DNA of 64,000 nucleotides, taken from contig NC_083397.1 in assembly GCF_030864355.1 (NCBI RefSeq), positions 558,001 to 622,000 on the forward strand. The letters run 5' to 3'. The DNA is from Cutaneotrichosporon cavernicola (taxonomy: Eukaryota > Basidiomycota > Tremellomycetes > Trichosporonales > Trichosporonaceae). The position numbers were made by a program, and so were the translations under genes. Shown here one piece after another: positions 32,951 through 43,794 of this stretch. Numbering within the stretch: the first letter of the stretch is position 1; every line of letters starts with the position of its first letter. The notes under the pieces are model-generated. The model worked only from the letters and a program-made list of their open reading frames with translations. It was not told the DNA's origin and ran no database searches.

Positions 32951-33922
32951 AGGGACCATGTACAGTATGAGATGCATAGACATAGGACGATGGAGTATGG
33001 TTGGAGCTGTCGAGAGTTGGTTGACGTCCAACGTCTGAGGAAGGTTAGGTTGCACTGTTCAAGGCTGCCTGTTAGCTCTCGACGTTGTCTGTGTTCAGCT
33101 TGTCAACAATCACAGAAATGCCACACTGGGCCACGTGGCAAGTGCCGATATCTCCATGGTGAGGGATTTTGAGGATTGAAAATCAACATTACCATTAAGG
33201 AGAGATTGTAAAAGGGTTAGATTGAGCGCTTAGGGGTTCACAGGTGTGGATCAAGCCCCATGATAGACCTCTATAGCCTAATCAGTCACTGATACATTCT
33301 AATAAATTTCTAATCAAAGGCGGTTATTACGGCAGAAATGGCCCAATGACTGCTTTAAGAGTTGCCCAAACGCGGTTTATTCAGGGTATGAATGAGACTG
33401 GGCCCATGATTGAACCTTACCCTGTACACTTTGATCAGGCTCACTTAGGCAACAACTGACTACAGGTAGGCAGCTATAGGCAGGTAGACTTATTGCTCAT
33501 AGCAATTATTGTTGAGCCATGAGCCACCATGGTCGGCGTTCTTGACTGTCATCATATGATCGTGACAAGAGGTAGCACAATACAATGCACAATAGAACTC
33601 ATCATCATCTATCATCTCCCAGTTCCTTTCTTCATCCTTCATATCTCTCTCTCTCTCTCTCTCTTTCTCTTTACGGTATACTGTCCTCGATCACGCATCA
33701 GTCTGGCATTCACTTTGGCGCGTCGTATAACCGTCCAAGTTTCCGCCACCCATTACTCTGAACTCCACCCACCCCACGAGGCCTTCCCTTTCCCCAGGCC
33801 CACAACCCATACACGCCACGCCACCGCACCAGATTCATCCCGTCCCATCCTCAATTCGGTCACCTTCCTTCCTTCAACATCCTATACATCTCCTTCCTCG
33901 TCACAACATCACATAAACCATA
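32951..33922. other. intergenic region, AT-richer, with a CT repeat
   Basis: This 972-base stretch is the most AT-rich part of the window (33170-33560) and lacks supported frames. A (CT)n microsatellite lies at about 33641-33665, in the likely 5' UTR of the Rab11 gene. No RNA gene is recognised. Confidence 0.5.
33641..33668 (+). repeat. (CT)n microsatellite in a leader
   Basis: About eleven CT units followed by TTCTCTTT stand about 260 bases before the Rab11 ATG, in pyrimidine-rich leader sequence. Confidence 0.8.
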
Positions 33923-35091
33923 ATGGCAGAGGGTTCCAACTACGACTACCTCTTCAAGGTACGTACGCGCCTCGCGTGCTTGGCACCACGTGCCTCGTCA
34001 CATTGCTCATGCTCGTGCGCTGACATCTAGGTTGTCTTAATCGGCGACTCGGGTGTCGGCAAGTCGTGAGTACATGACACCAGCGCAGTCCTACCCCAAT
34101 CCCCAACTCTGAGCGCGTCAGTACCGTAGTAGGCGCTGCTCTATGCTGCTTGGGAAGAGAAGGGAGGGCTGGCTCTGAAGTGGGCCCGCGTACTGACCGC
34201 GCCTCGTGCTCATCTACAGCAACCGTGAGTTTTCCGTTACGACGTGTCGTGCGCTCACGTACCACACCTCGCGGTACATGCGATCTCAACTGGATACGTG
34301 CTGACCCCAGTTCTCTCGCGTTTCACCCGTAACGAGTTCAACCTCGAGTCCAAGTCGACCATCGGCGTCGAGTTTGCGACCAGGAGCATCAACGTTGACG
34401 GCAAGACCGTCAAGGCGCAGATCTGGGACACTGGTGCGTCACTGGTGTAGTGGGAAGCACGCCGTCATCTCGTGGGGCGTCGGGCGGCCGGTGGTCCCCA
34501 TGGTCCGCTGTGGTGTCCCGCCTTTGTGCTCACACTGCTTGGTTTCACATTGCATGGATGTGAGCTAACCTCAGCCGGCCAGGAGCGCTACCGTGCCATC
34601 ACGTCGGCGTACTACCGCGGAGCGGTCGGTGCACTGCTCGTGTACGACATTGCCAAGCACTCGACGTACGAGAATGTGACCCGCTGGCTCAAGGAGCTCC
34701 GGGACCACGCCGACACGAACATTGTTATCATGCTTGTGGGCAACAAGAGCGATCTCAAGCACCTCCGCGCTGTCTCCACCGACGAGGCCAAGGCCTTTGC
34801 CAGTACGTCCACGAACGCGTTGTCCAATTGCGCTGACATGCAGCCGAGCAGGGCCTCTCGTTCATCGAGACCTCGGCATTGGATGCGTCCAACGTCGAAG
34901 CTGCGTTCCAGAACATCCTGACTGGTGAGCTTCCAGTCTCGGACAAGCTGACAGCAGACATCTACCGCATCGTCTCGTCCAAGTCGCTGGAGTCTTCAGG
35001 CGACGTCATCAAGCCGTCGGGCGGCGAGACCATCATTGTCACCCCTTCGGAGGGCGACGGTGGCAAGCAGGGCAACGGCAAGTGCTGCTAA
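33923..35091 (+). CDS. YPT31: Rab GTPase of the Rab11/YPT31 family
   Basis: Rab11/YPT31 controls exit from the trans-Golgi and recycling endosomes. Seven exons give 213 aa: 33923-33958, 34031-34065, 34220-34224, 34311-34433, 34575-34802, 34844-34924, 34958-35091. The third exon is only 5 nt (CAACC). It supplies the last base of Ser24, all of Asn25 and the first base of Leu26 in the P-loop [11 protein letters not shown]; without it the frame is lost. Other motifs are [12 protein letters not shown] (switch I), [20 protein letters not shown] (switch II), [11 protein letters not shown] and [14 protein letters not shown]. The C-terminus GKCC is a double-cysteine geranylgeranylation site. The P-loop, effector and Rab11-type sequences make the assignment secure. 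Confidence 0.95.
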
Positions 35092-36115
35092 ACGCTGCTG
35101 CACCGCGTTGTACTGCATCACTTGCAGCCAGAGTCGGGGTTAGTAGATGGGTTAGTAGAGTCTAGTGAGGAGGGGACGCTGTGACGACCTGTAATACCAG
35201 GCGTCGTCTAGTCGCCTGGGCTGCGGCTGGCGATTCGCCTGTTAGCTACCGAGGCGGTTTCTTGTGCCCACCACACCATGGGCGCAAGTGAGAGCTCTGC
35301 ATGCTGGCGAAATGTACTCTTTACGGTATACGGTATCTGCCAAGACGGGACGCGCTGTACAAGGCTGAAGCTGATGACCTGTTGGTGACTAGTTTTCGCG
35401 TGCTTGAGTGATGTGGCGTCTTTGGGGCTCAAGTGCACGGCTGCGCCCGCTGTCTTGTCTGGAGCTTGGTACGGGCGACGCGTCAACTGAATAATGATCA
35501 TGTTGGCATCCTTGGCGTTTGGTGTGAGCAAGGTTGTGGGGTCATTGAGGGCTCGAGCGGGCTTGTAAGGGTTACCCGGGTGCTGTTAGCGAGTTACAAG
35601 CGGCGAGGACGTTGACACCTTTTAGCTCTTGTTGGATTTGGAGTGAACCGCAAATGGAAGTAGAAGAGAATGAGTCGAAAGAAGTGTGCGCGGCGCAATT
35701 GTAGGGCGAAACAGTGGCGGAATGAGGGGCTGGAAGCGAAACCTTTGAATGCTGCAAAGGGGGCTGAGGGGTTGCTGGGGTGAGATTGTGGGGTAGTGAA
35801 TTGGTTGTTAGTGATGGTGGAGTCTTTCGTCGTCATTTACAACTCGCCGTGTCTCAGCATTTTGACTCAAACTCACTAGCTCACTCTTTCCTATTCAACA
35901 CACACTTTTGTCCTTGCACTTCTTCTTTCATTCTTGTACTCTTCTCTCATTCCATCTCTCTACTCTTCTTCATCTCCTACCCGCACAATCATCCATCTCA
36001 TCCTTATACCAAACAATCCCGTCCTTGCCCTACTACCCACTTTCTTGTAGTCTTGCCACCACTACAACACACTACACTCCTCTCACTCCTCTACCTCCGC
36101 CTCCATATCACAACA
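35092..36115. other. intergenic region and long C/T-rich leader of ERI1
   Basis: No supported gene is seen. From about 35850 to 36115 the plus strand is strongly pyrimidine-rich (TCTTTC, CTCTCATTCC blocks), like other leaders here. An open frame that runs from 35780 into ERI1 is explained by this leader being stop-poor. Confidence 0.45.
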
Positions 36116-37868
36116 ATGCCACACGACGAAGCGACTTTCCAGCAGCCTGCTGACCCACCTCTCCCCTCATCCTCACATCCACCACCCGCGTCGCCCGTGT
36201 CCGTGTCATCCGTGTCAACCTCGGCTAGTCACCCCAATGCGTCACCTCAACTGTCGCCGACCGCGGCCCCGTTCTGCCCGGCCACGACGGCGCGCCGAGC
36301 ATCCCCACCTCTCTCCCCTACCGCACCTTCTTTTCACCCATCTTCTCCTCCGCTATCACCATCCGCGCCGTTATCACCACCCGCGCCGTTATCACCATCC
36401 GCGCCGTCGTTCTGCTCTCAACTCTCCGCTCCCTCGGCCACTAGCAACGTGCCTCTTGGCAAGGTTCCAAAGCCAACCAAGAAGCAGACGGTTGACGAGC
36501 TTCGCGCCATCCTTACCAGGCTCGGCATGAACTCGAAGGGCACCAAGGAGTCATTGTACAAGTGAGTACCCTTACAAATACTTGTGCGTCAACAATGGCG
36601 CAACAATGGAGTGCAACTTGGTTCTTTGCTTCGCCGGAATGAGACTCTACGCGCACATACTGTTCCTCTCGGATTCTCCACCGATCACTGATCACCGAGT
36701 CAAAGACTAACGCCAGGCGCTTGATGAAGGCTTACTGCGAACAGCACGACGAAGAAGAAAGATCCGCAAACGCCGCCCTTCACGCCGAACGTGCTGCCGC
36801 TCTCGCAGAGTCTGGCGCGCTGCGCGGTATCGACCAACCCCACACATGGTACCTGTGCTTTGACGTCGAGGCAACATGCATGGCCGGCAAGGGCCAGTTC
36901 GACTACCCAAACGAGATTATCGTGCGTCACTGATCATATACCAGCGCTAATCGCAGGAGTTTCCAGTCGTCCTCATGGGCTGGACCCACGAGTGGGAAGA
37001 GGGACACGACGGGCGTCGACTCTCTAGTAACGCGCGCATTGTCCACATCGACACTTTCCACTCCTACGTGCGGCCGACTTGGCGTCCGCAGCTCTCCAAC
37101 TTTTGCACCAACCTCACGGGGATCCATCAGAGCACGGTCGACAAGTCCGAGACATTCCCCGAGGTCTTGTTGCGTCTGGAGAGCTGGATGAGAAGATGGG
37201 GTCTGCTTGAGAACGACGAGCTCAAGAACGCTATGTGGGTGACCGACGGGCCGTGGGACTTACAGTGAGTTGCCAGTTTGAGCCATTGCTGACATTACAG
37301 GGACTTTGTGCCGAAGCAGCTGCACATCACGCCCACCTACCCTCCTCGCTATCCCAAATACTTCCTCGGTCGCTACCTGAACATCAAGGAGGCGGTGCGG
37401 ACAGTACGCGCAGAGGAAGAGCGACGCCAGAACCTGCACCACCCCAATCCATCACGCATTACCACCGGGCGTCGCACCCGGCCTCGGCCTGGTGCGCAGC
37501 CACCTCTCACGATCGTGGACCAGCTTACCGCGTTGGGACTGAGCGAATTTGAGGGCCGACAGCACTCTGGCATCGACGTAGGTTCCCACGGCAGCTGCAG
37601 CGCTAACATTCAGGACGCGTCCAATATCTCCCGCATTCTGCAGGCTATCGGAGCACGAGGCGTGCACATCGAGCCGAACGGCGTGTTGTCGACCGCTAAA
37701 GCGCGCCGCTACGCGTGGATGGGCAATTCTGGCGAGGTGTTGTGGAACAAGCCGGCAGACCCGATCAACGTTGAGGGCAGTCTTGCGCAACTAAAGCTCG
37801 ACGACGACGGGAGCGTAGGCAGCGCCGGCGCACGCCGTGCCCTCACGGCAATCTGCGCGACGTCCTAA
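36116..37868 (+). CDS. ERI1: SAP-domain DEDDh 3'-5' exoribonuclease, ERI1 family
   Basis: ERI-1/3'hExo enzymes trim histone mRNA stem-loops, 5.8S rRNA ends and small RNAs, and in several eukaryotes limit RNA interference. Five exons (36116-36561, 36717-36921, 36957-37264, 37301-37577, 37614-37868) give 496 aa. The first ~115 residues are Ser/Pro-rich with repeated SPSAPLSP units. A SAP domain follows (TVDELRAILTRLGMNSKGTK...RLMKAY), split by intron 1. The nuclease shows its acids in CFDVEATC (about residue 197), a third Asp in WVTDGPWDL, and the final His and Asp in HSGIDDASNISRIL. The tail after residue 430 is unassigned. The order SAP then exonuclease is that of ERI1. Confidence 0.9.
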
Positions 37869-39389
37869 CCCCGATGTTGTAACGAGACACCTGTCCTGTC
37901 CTAGTGTTGACACTGTATTCAATGTAGTATATGTACGTTAGTACTGATTTAACCTGGCCGCAGTGGTGGGGAACTGGAGTGGAACTGTTGCCAGACCCCA
38001 GGAGACTCATTACCCGGATGTGCATTCTAACACTACCGGTTCTAACTCATGGCTGACCTGCGATTTATGCCATCGTCACCGAGGTGTTACAGCCCAATGC
38101 AAGAGAGGCTTGCATTGTCAATACGCGGCGAGATTGAATGTAAACTTCACGCGCTACTGTTGGAAGCCCCACCGCCATACCGCCATCCCGGAAACCAGCC
38201 GCGAGCAAGGCATGTTGCTCGCCCAAGGGAGATGGCACCAGCTAATTCCCCTAGTCCGCCAGCTTACACGTCTCCAACACTGGCTGCTCCCAAGTTGTTC
38301 AGCAGAACACGCACGTCAATCGTCAAATGCCGACGGTTTGAGCAGCTTGATCATATGACAGGCTCGCTCCTTTTTAAAAAAATGGAGACGCTCCCATTTA
38401 CAAACTTGCACGGTTCCTCCCAACCTCGTGTCTCTCCACGCCCAGGTTCCCGCTTGTGTACATGCCTGTTCCGCAAGTCTATCAAGGTGTGTCGAAGGGG
38501 TGCACGGTGGCGACTAGGAACACGCCGACGTCACTCCCAGTTGTTATTGCCCTGACAGCCACGGCGAGTGTATTGAAACGAACCGGTGTGTCGCCACCTA
38601 CATGTACGCCGGCCCAATCCAAATCACTGACTCCGGGCGACCTTGGGCATGGGTCGGTGTGAAGGACAACAGCGTCACCCCCTGTTCCCACTGGAACCCG
38701 AGTTCCGCGAGGTTGGGGGCCTTGTCTTGTATGACAAATTTTAGAAGGTCATGGAGGGACAAGTCCTAAGAGGAGAGACGGTACATCGAGGAGGACGCCA
38801 CCGGGTGGCGCAGAGGAGTGAGGCCAAATTGCTCATGTGCACGCTACGGCGGCGTAGAAGGCTGGTGCAATGTTGAGACCATGGCATAGCGGTCAATGGG
38901 TCACGGTTTCGCTAGCGACTGATTCTGTAATATGTTGATACATTGACGTAGTTAGAATAGCATATGTTTCAAACACCAAGACATACGTTCCACATCCGTA
39001 AATTTCTCTGTATGGCTCCTGAGTAAGTCGTGTGCCAACAATGGATTGCGGCTGGGTCCTCATGGGCGGTCTCAGCCACCGCGTTGCACGCGTTGTCGAA
39101 TTCCAGAATCCAATTCGGCAACATGTAACCGCAGTGTCACCAGATCGACTCCTGCACAGTTGCATTCCACTCACCGCATCTAGAAATTCTAGAAACTAAC
39201 TCGAAAATATGTACTCGAAAGTACGTACTGGAAAGTAGACTGAATATTGCGAGTTCGGTAGGTATATAAACATTGCCAGCACCCAGACCACCCATCTCAA
39301 CTACAACTCTCTCCATCCAGACTTGGATATCAAACCTCTCTATCCATCAAGACTTCTGTCTCAACACCTCGTCTTCGACAGCAAACACT
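37869..39389. other. long intergenic region with an unassigned Cys-bearing frame
   Basis: This 1.5-kb stretch has no gene I can support. A frame at 38518-38769 without an early ATG reads Cys-containing sequence (ADVTPSCYCPDSHGECIETN, then PWAWVGVKDNSVTPCSHWNP); it is preceded directly by a TAG that could also be a splice acceptor. A frame at 38049-38555 overlaps it and lacks protein-like composition. The right end carries the promoter of the gene at 39390. Confidence 0.4.
39263..39269 (+). promoter_or_regulatory. TATA box
   Basis: GGTATATAAACATT lies about 125 bases before the ATG at 39390, followed by an A/C/T-rich leader. This is the cleanest TATA element in the window. Confidence 0.5.
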
Positions 39390-39830
39390 ATGCTTTCCAC
39401 TCTCCCCCTTACTCTCCCCAACCCCACCATCCACTCCCCCATGTCCAGCCCCATCGCCCGGGATACGGCGATCTACACGCCCGGCACTACTCCTCCTCGG
39501 AGCCACACTCGCCCATGGTACGTCGACTTTCCGGCCCCAGTCTCGTCCCCTGCCCTCCTCTCGTCCGCCCGGTCCATCCTCTCGTCCGCCCGGTCCATCC
39601 TCCCCCTCCCACCCACCCTGGAGCGGTACGCCACCCCCCTCCTCCTCCTCCTCGAGGGCTCACCAATCGCCCCCTCCGAAGTGGTGATCCGCGACGTCAT
39701 GGAGATGTATGACGCCATCCGTCATCCAGACGACCTGGTCATCGCCCTTCTCTGGTTGGAGGAGTTCGTGTCCTATATTCCTCCCGACCTGCTCTCGATG
39801 GGCATCAACTACTTCCGACAGGCGGTTTAG
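39390..39830 (+). CDS. small orphan protein
   Basis: An intronless frame encodes 146 aa. The first ~65 residues are Pro/Ser/Thr-rich, with two copies of SSARSIL coded by an 18-base direct repeat near 39562-39600. Residues 70-146 look folded and helical: TLERYATPLLLLLEGSPIAP, SEVVIRDVMEMYDAIRH, PDDLVIALLWLEEFVSYIPP. The helix pattern recalls a short cyclin-type or helical adaptor fragment, but there is no sequence match I would defend. A clear TATA box and a pyrimidine-rich leader support expression. Function unknown. Confidence 0.55.
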   Translation: MLSTLPLTLPNPTIHSPMSSPIARDTAIYTPGTTPPRSHTRPWYVDFPAPVSSPALLSSARSILSSARSILPLPPTLERYATPLLLLLEGSPIAPSEVVIRDVMEMYDAIRHPDDLVIALLWLEEFVSYIPPDLLSMGINYFRQAV

Positions 39831-40548
39831 GAAGCCTGCGGCCGAATCGACGCAAGGACACGAGGACGATGGGACGATTACATCAAGATACTGGAACAAA
39901 CGAACAGAGGCCGCACACTGTGTCACAACTGCGCCTCTTGAATGGACCAAATCATCGACTCTACTTGCTCCATTGTTGTACTCTAGAAACTATAATGTAT
40001 TGTTTGTAGAATTCGGACTTTGCGGCGTTGGCAGATCACGTCCAGAAGAGTGCCACTCAGTAACGAAGAACGCGAGTAGAGCGGCGACCAGCAGCGGAAA
40101 GTACGGTTCGGCTCTCCACCGGTAGGAAAAAGAAAAGTGAGTGCGGGTCACCGACTTTACTTGCTTGGTTGCGGTAGGGATATTCAACGGCGGACAGCGG
40201 CGGAGCTTGTGCGCTTCGCTCCGGTCGCCGGCCCTTAGGTTGTGGTGTCCACGAGGCAGAGTTCGAGATAGACGTTGATGGCCTATACTCGAGCCCGGAC
40301 GAGTGGGCCCACAGGACGCGAACGGCGGGTGTTGGACGAGTGCGAGAATGGGTTGGACCGATCCGCCATCGAGGTCTTGCGCCAATGCTTGGCTGGCTGC
40401 CAGCTGTACACTAGTAGCACAAGTAGATCGGCGGATAAAGGGATGTATGAAAGAGATATCTGCATCATCTTCTTCCGATGAGTTCCTCCGACAGTACTGC
40501 TCACCTCGACAAGTGTCATAATGGTACATTCAACATAACTGTCCCAAC
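39831..40548. other. intergenic region between convergent genes
   Basis: These 718 bases separate the orphan at 39390 (plus) and Saf4 (minus) 3' ends. Frames present on both strands (for example 39990-40529 minus) lack motifs. Nothing supported. Confidence 0.45.
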
Positions 40549-41639
40549 CTAGTCGCTCTCGCTGCCGCTGCCGTACCCTGCCAATCCCCCAAGTGCGGTC
40601 ACAGGGGGTGGTGCGGCCGGTTTAACGGCCTTGCCGTCTTCTGCTTTTGGTGGTGGCGACGTCTTACGGGGTAGCCGGACGCGTTGTGGCAGGCTCGTGT
40701 CGTGAAACGCGTCATACTTGCGCTTGGTGTTGGTGCGGATCGTCTCACCCAGCGCAGCAACATCACCCTTCTTTCCCACGACATCGGCCTCAAGCCCGCG
40801 TCCCAGACGTGCGGCGACCCATTCGGCGCCGGCGCCTCCCTCCTCGTCATCGAGATGCACCCCGTCATGTAGCGCATACCGTTCGAGCACACCGTCGTGC
40901 GCAGCTTGCCGTGCCAGTGCTTCCTTCTTCTCCTCGCGGAACCGGGTTCGCAGTGAGCGAGACACCGCCCACGGGTCGGCGTTCAAGCGGTCGCTTGCGG
41001 CTGCGAGTTCGTCAAGACGTGACTTGTTCTTACGTGCTGTCGCGACCTGGTCTGTGTCCTTCTCCAGCGTCGTGAACGTGTCTGGGTCCTCTCCTGCAGC
41101 AGCTGCAGCGCCCTCAGTGTCCCATGCAGCATGGCCTCCGTGCTCCTCGGGATCCCAGTCGCTCTCCTGCTTCCGCGCACCCTCCTCGATAACGTAGGCC
41201 GCATTCTTGGGATCAGTCCGGATCTCGAACCACCCAGAGCACAAGTGGCACTTGCAGCGGAACGCGTAGATCGGCGTCGAGTAGTAGTTGCCGACCTTCT
41301 TCTTCTGCGCGTTATAACGCACGCCGGCGCCGATATGGTTCTGCGGTTAACTCCAGCGGGAAATGGAAGGGGGAAGAGGTGTTAGGTGGCGACACATACA
41401 TTACATGTCCCACACCAGATGTTGAACGGCAGTTCGAAGCGGACGACAAGGACTCCCTTGTCTATGCCCTTGGCGCGCTTCCCCAATGCATGCTTCTTGC
41501 CTTGGTGCGCGTTGAGCGTCGAGGACTTGCGAGGGTCGAAGTCTGGCGGAATGTACCTAACTGTAAGCGGTTGACCAGTGTGGATTGACACAGAAGGTAA
41601 CCCCGAGATGTACACGTACCTGCTGAACCCCTGACTCAT
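40549..41639 (-). CDS. saf4: splicing factor Saf4/CCDC130 (CWC16 family)
   Basis: CWC16 proteins associate with the spliceosome around the catalytic steps; Saf4/CCDC130 is one of two eukaryotic branches, Yju2/CCDC94 being the other. Three exons (41639-41620, 41556-41400, 41340-40549) give 322 aa. The start MSQGFSRYIPPDFDPRKS is followed by KGVLVVRFELPFNIWCGTC and NNHIGAGVRYNAQKKKVGNY, then FRCKCHLC, giving the two CxxC pairs of the zinc site. NNHIGAGVRYNA and KHALGKRAK point to the CCDC130 rather than the Yju2 branch. The C-terminal half is charged and probably disordered (RTNTKRKYDAF). The first coding exon is only 20 nt. Confidence 0.9.
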
Positions 41640-41864
41640 TGTACGCGATGAGTTGAGCGGGTAGTGAGCACCGCGTGCAAGAGTGGAGAGGTCTTGTAGA
41701 GACTAAATTCCAGTGTGGAGGATGGTGCGATGATGAGATGACAATTGTTGTTGGGACCAAACTTTAGCCACCTCAATTCCATCTCACATCTACCTATCTC
41801 ACATTTCTCCATCCACAACCCACGTATACACAACCTCTTCCCATCCACTCACTTACGACTACCC

Positions 41865-42846
41865 ATGTTCCCCACAGCGCCTCGCGGGGCGCAACCTGTT
41901 CCTCCCGAAGTCGAGAGCGCATACGCGTGGCGACAGCATTTGACAGAGCCCTCCACACTCCCGCCGATTTCGGCGCAACAGCTGCCTCCCAAGCCTCCAC
42001 CCCCTCCACCTCAGCGCGATCCTCAGACCCTCCTTGTCCTTGCCGGCCTTCCTGGGGTTGGCAAGAGCACATTCGCGCATGCAATAGTTGCTGCGTCTGA
42101 GGCTCCTGGATGGACTGGCCGCAAATGGGTGCGGACGAGCCAGGACGACTCGCGCTCTGGCCGGCGTCAAGAAGTCGAGGGCGATGTGCGCGCGGCGTTA
42201 GCGAAAGGTGTCAACGTAATCGTTGATCGTGTCGACTTCAATCCTGAGTGAGTGTCTTCCCGGCTCAGGTCCAGCGTCCTCGTCTTGTTCCGGTCCAATG
42301 TCGACCATGGCTGTTCATCCAGCTGACGCCAGACAACGGGCGCACTTCATCCAACTTGGCATGGAGCGCACACCCCGTCCCCGCATTCGCTGCCTCGTTC
42401 TCACCGCATCCGACAAGACTCTTCGCGAACGCCTGGAGGGGCGGACTGACCACCCAACGCTGCGCGATGTGGGACAGGCTATCGGCGTGCTCGGGCGCAT
42501 GCGCCGCGAATGGGAAGCGCCCCGCGCCGGCGAAGGTTTCGACCGCATCCTGACCCTGCGCGAAAGCGACACGCCCGCTGTGTGGAGTGGAGACGAGATT
42601 GTCAAAATCCTTCAGCGCCTCGACAGGTCCATGCCTCCTCGTTCCTATGGCGCGCATCGCGGCGGTCATGGTTTTGGGCATCCCCCTCGTGGCCGTGGAG
42701 CATCCGACCACAGATCCCACAGTTATCATGGCCGCGGTTACGCACCACGGGGTGGCCTGACGGGAGCTGCTCTTGGCCCGCCGACATATGGCGCACAGCC
42801 ATGGGTGGCTCGGCCTGCACGCGACGCGGCCCCGGCGCCATGGTGA
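41865..42846 (+). CDS. P-loop ATPase/kinase-like protein with an RG-rich tail
   Basis: Two exons (41865-42247, 42333-42846) give 298 aa. A Pro-rich start is followed by LLVLAGLPGVGKSTFAHAIV, a Walker A motif, and by VNVIVDRVDFNPEQRAHF, which looks like the segment of polynucleotide-kinase-type AAA_33 domains carrying the second acidic motif. RERLEGRTDHPTL would form the lid. The C-terminus is Gly/Arg/His-rich (GAHRGGHGFGHPPRGRG), suggesting RNA or nucleic-acid binding. Related P-loop kinases phosphorylate nucleic acid 5' ends or small molecules; which one applies here is not clear. It is divergent from Saf4, with about 225 bases between starts. Confidence 0.75.
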
Positions 42847-43035
42847 AGCTTCCGTTCTTGTTGGCGAACGTTGCTTGTGTTTGGGGATCGTGAGACGGAC
42901 ACACCCTGCGCGGGGCGAAGGGATCACCAAACCCCTTGTTTTCTAACGCATCCCTTCTCAACAACAACACTTCCTTCGTCGTACATTCAACCTTGGCCTC
43001 AACCTTCAATCTCGGTCTCACCACATGGGGTCGTC

Positions 43036-43373
43036 ATGAAGAAAGCGCTGGCGCAACTCGCGTCCAAAGTCTGGGAGGCCCTCAAACCCCCCAAACCGGA
43101 GCTCGGGTATTTTATGCCGGACGAGCAGAGCGACGCCATTCGCAGCTGGTGCTCAGTGAGTCTCGCCGATTGTATGCGCTGACCCTACAGGACGTAGCGT
43201 CCAGCGTGCTCCTCGACCCGAACGAGCTCGATGCGTCCGACCCATCCCGAGAACGCGATGCACCACGATGGCGCAAGGCGTCGAAATCGACCACGTCGGC
43301 CAGCGAACGCGAAGCGGCGGCTCAACGCGCCTCCGAAGAGAAGGCCAAAGCCAAGGCTGCGCGCAAGCAGTGA
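43036..43373 (+). CDS. small charged protein, function unknown
   Basis: Two exons (43036-43155, 43191-43373) give 100 aa. The N-terminal half reads ALAQLASKVWEALKPPKPEL and GYFMPDEQSDAIRSW; the C-terminal half is a charged Ala/Lys/Glu helix (SEREAAAQRASEEKAKAKA). The 35-nt intron with CTGACCCTACAG is of the usual type and supports a real gene. The start at 43036 is chosen because the sequence upstream is leader-like. No family recognised. Confidence 0.55.
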
Positions 43374-43794
43374 TCGGACCAACGCCCTCATGTTCGATCT
43401 GAGGGTTGGCCCTCGGCGCCCCGTGCTTATGCATGTGTGTAGACGCGCGCTAAATGGGTATCTCTGGCTCAGTGGCTCGCTGGACCACACCAGCCGCCCG
43501 CATCAAGCCACGAGCGTGGGATATTTTCCTGGCACCGACGCACTGACCGCTGCATCGCCATGCCCGCACACGACGGCAGCAAGTCGGGTCTCAACAGAGA
43601 TCCATTTTCGGTGAGGGTTACCCCCAAACGGCCAAACGGGGGCTGCAGCAGGGTAGTGGCTGTGACGGTGGCGTGTGGCCAAAGCTCATGTGGCGCAAGT
43701 GGAGGTCCTTCAGAGCGGCATGCACTTCGCCAGATGCGAACAATACAACCTCGCATCCTGGTCATTCTCACAACTCCCCCCGCTCATCACCACA
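43374..43794. other. intergenic region
   Basis: This 421-base stretch between two plus-strand genes holds no supported frame. The sequence before 43795 is a C/T/A-rich leader (CAACTCCCCCCGCTC). Confidence 0.45.

Noticed and set aside
38049..38555. 168-codon frame in the 37.9-39.4 kb gap
   Set aside because: Arg/Pro/Ser-rich with no regular pattern, no promoter or leader, and overlaps a more protein-like frame in another phase.
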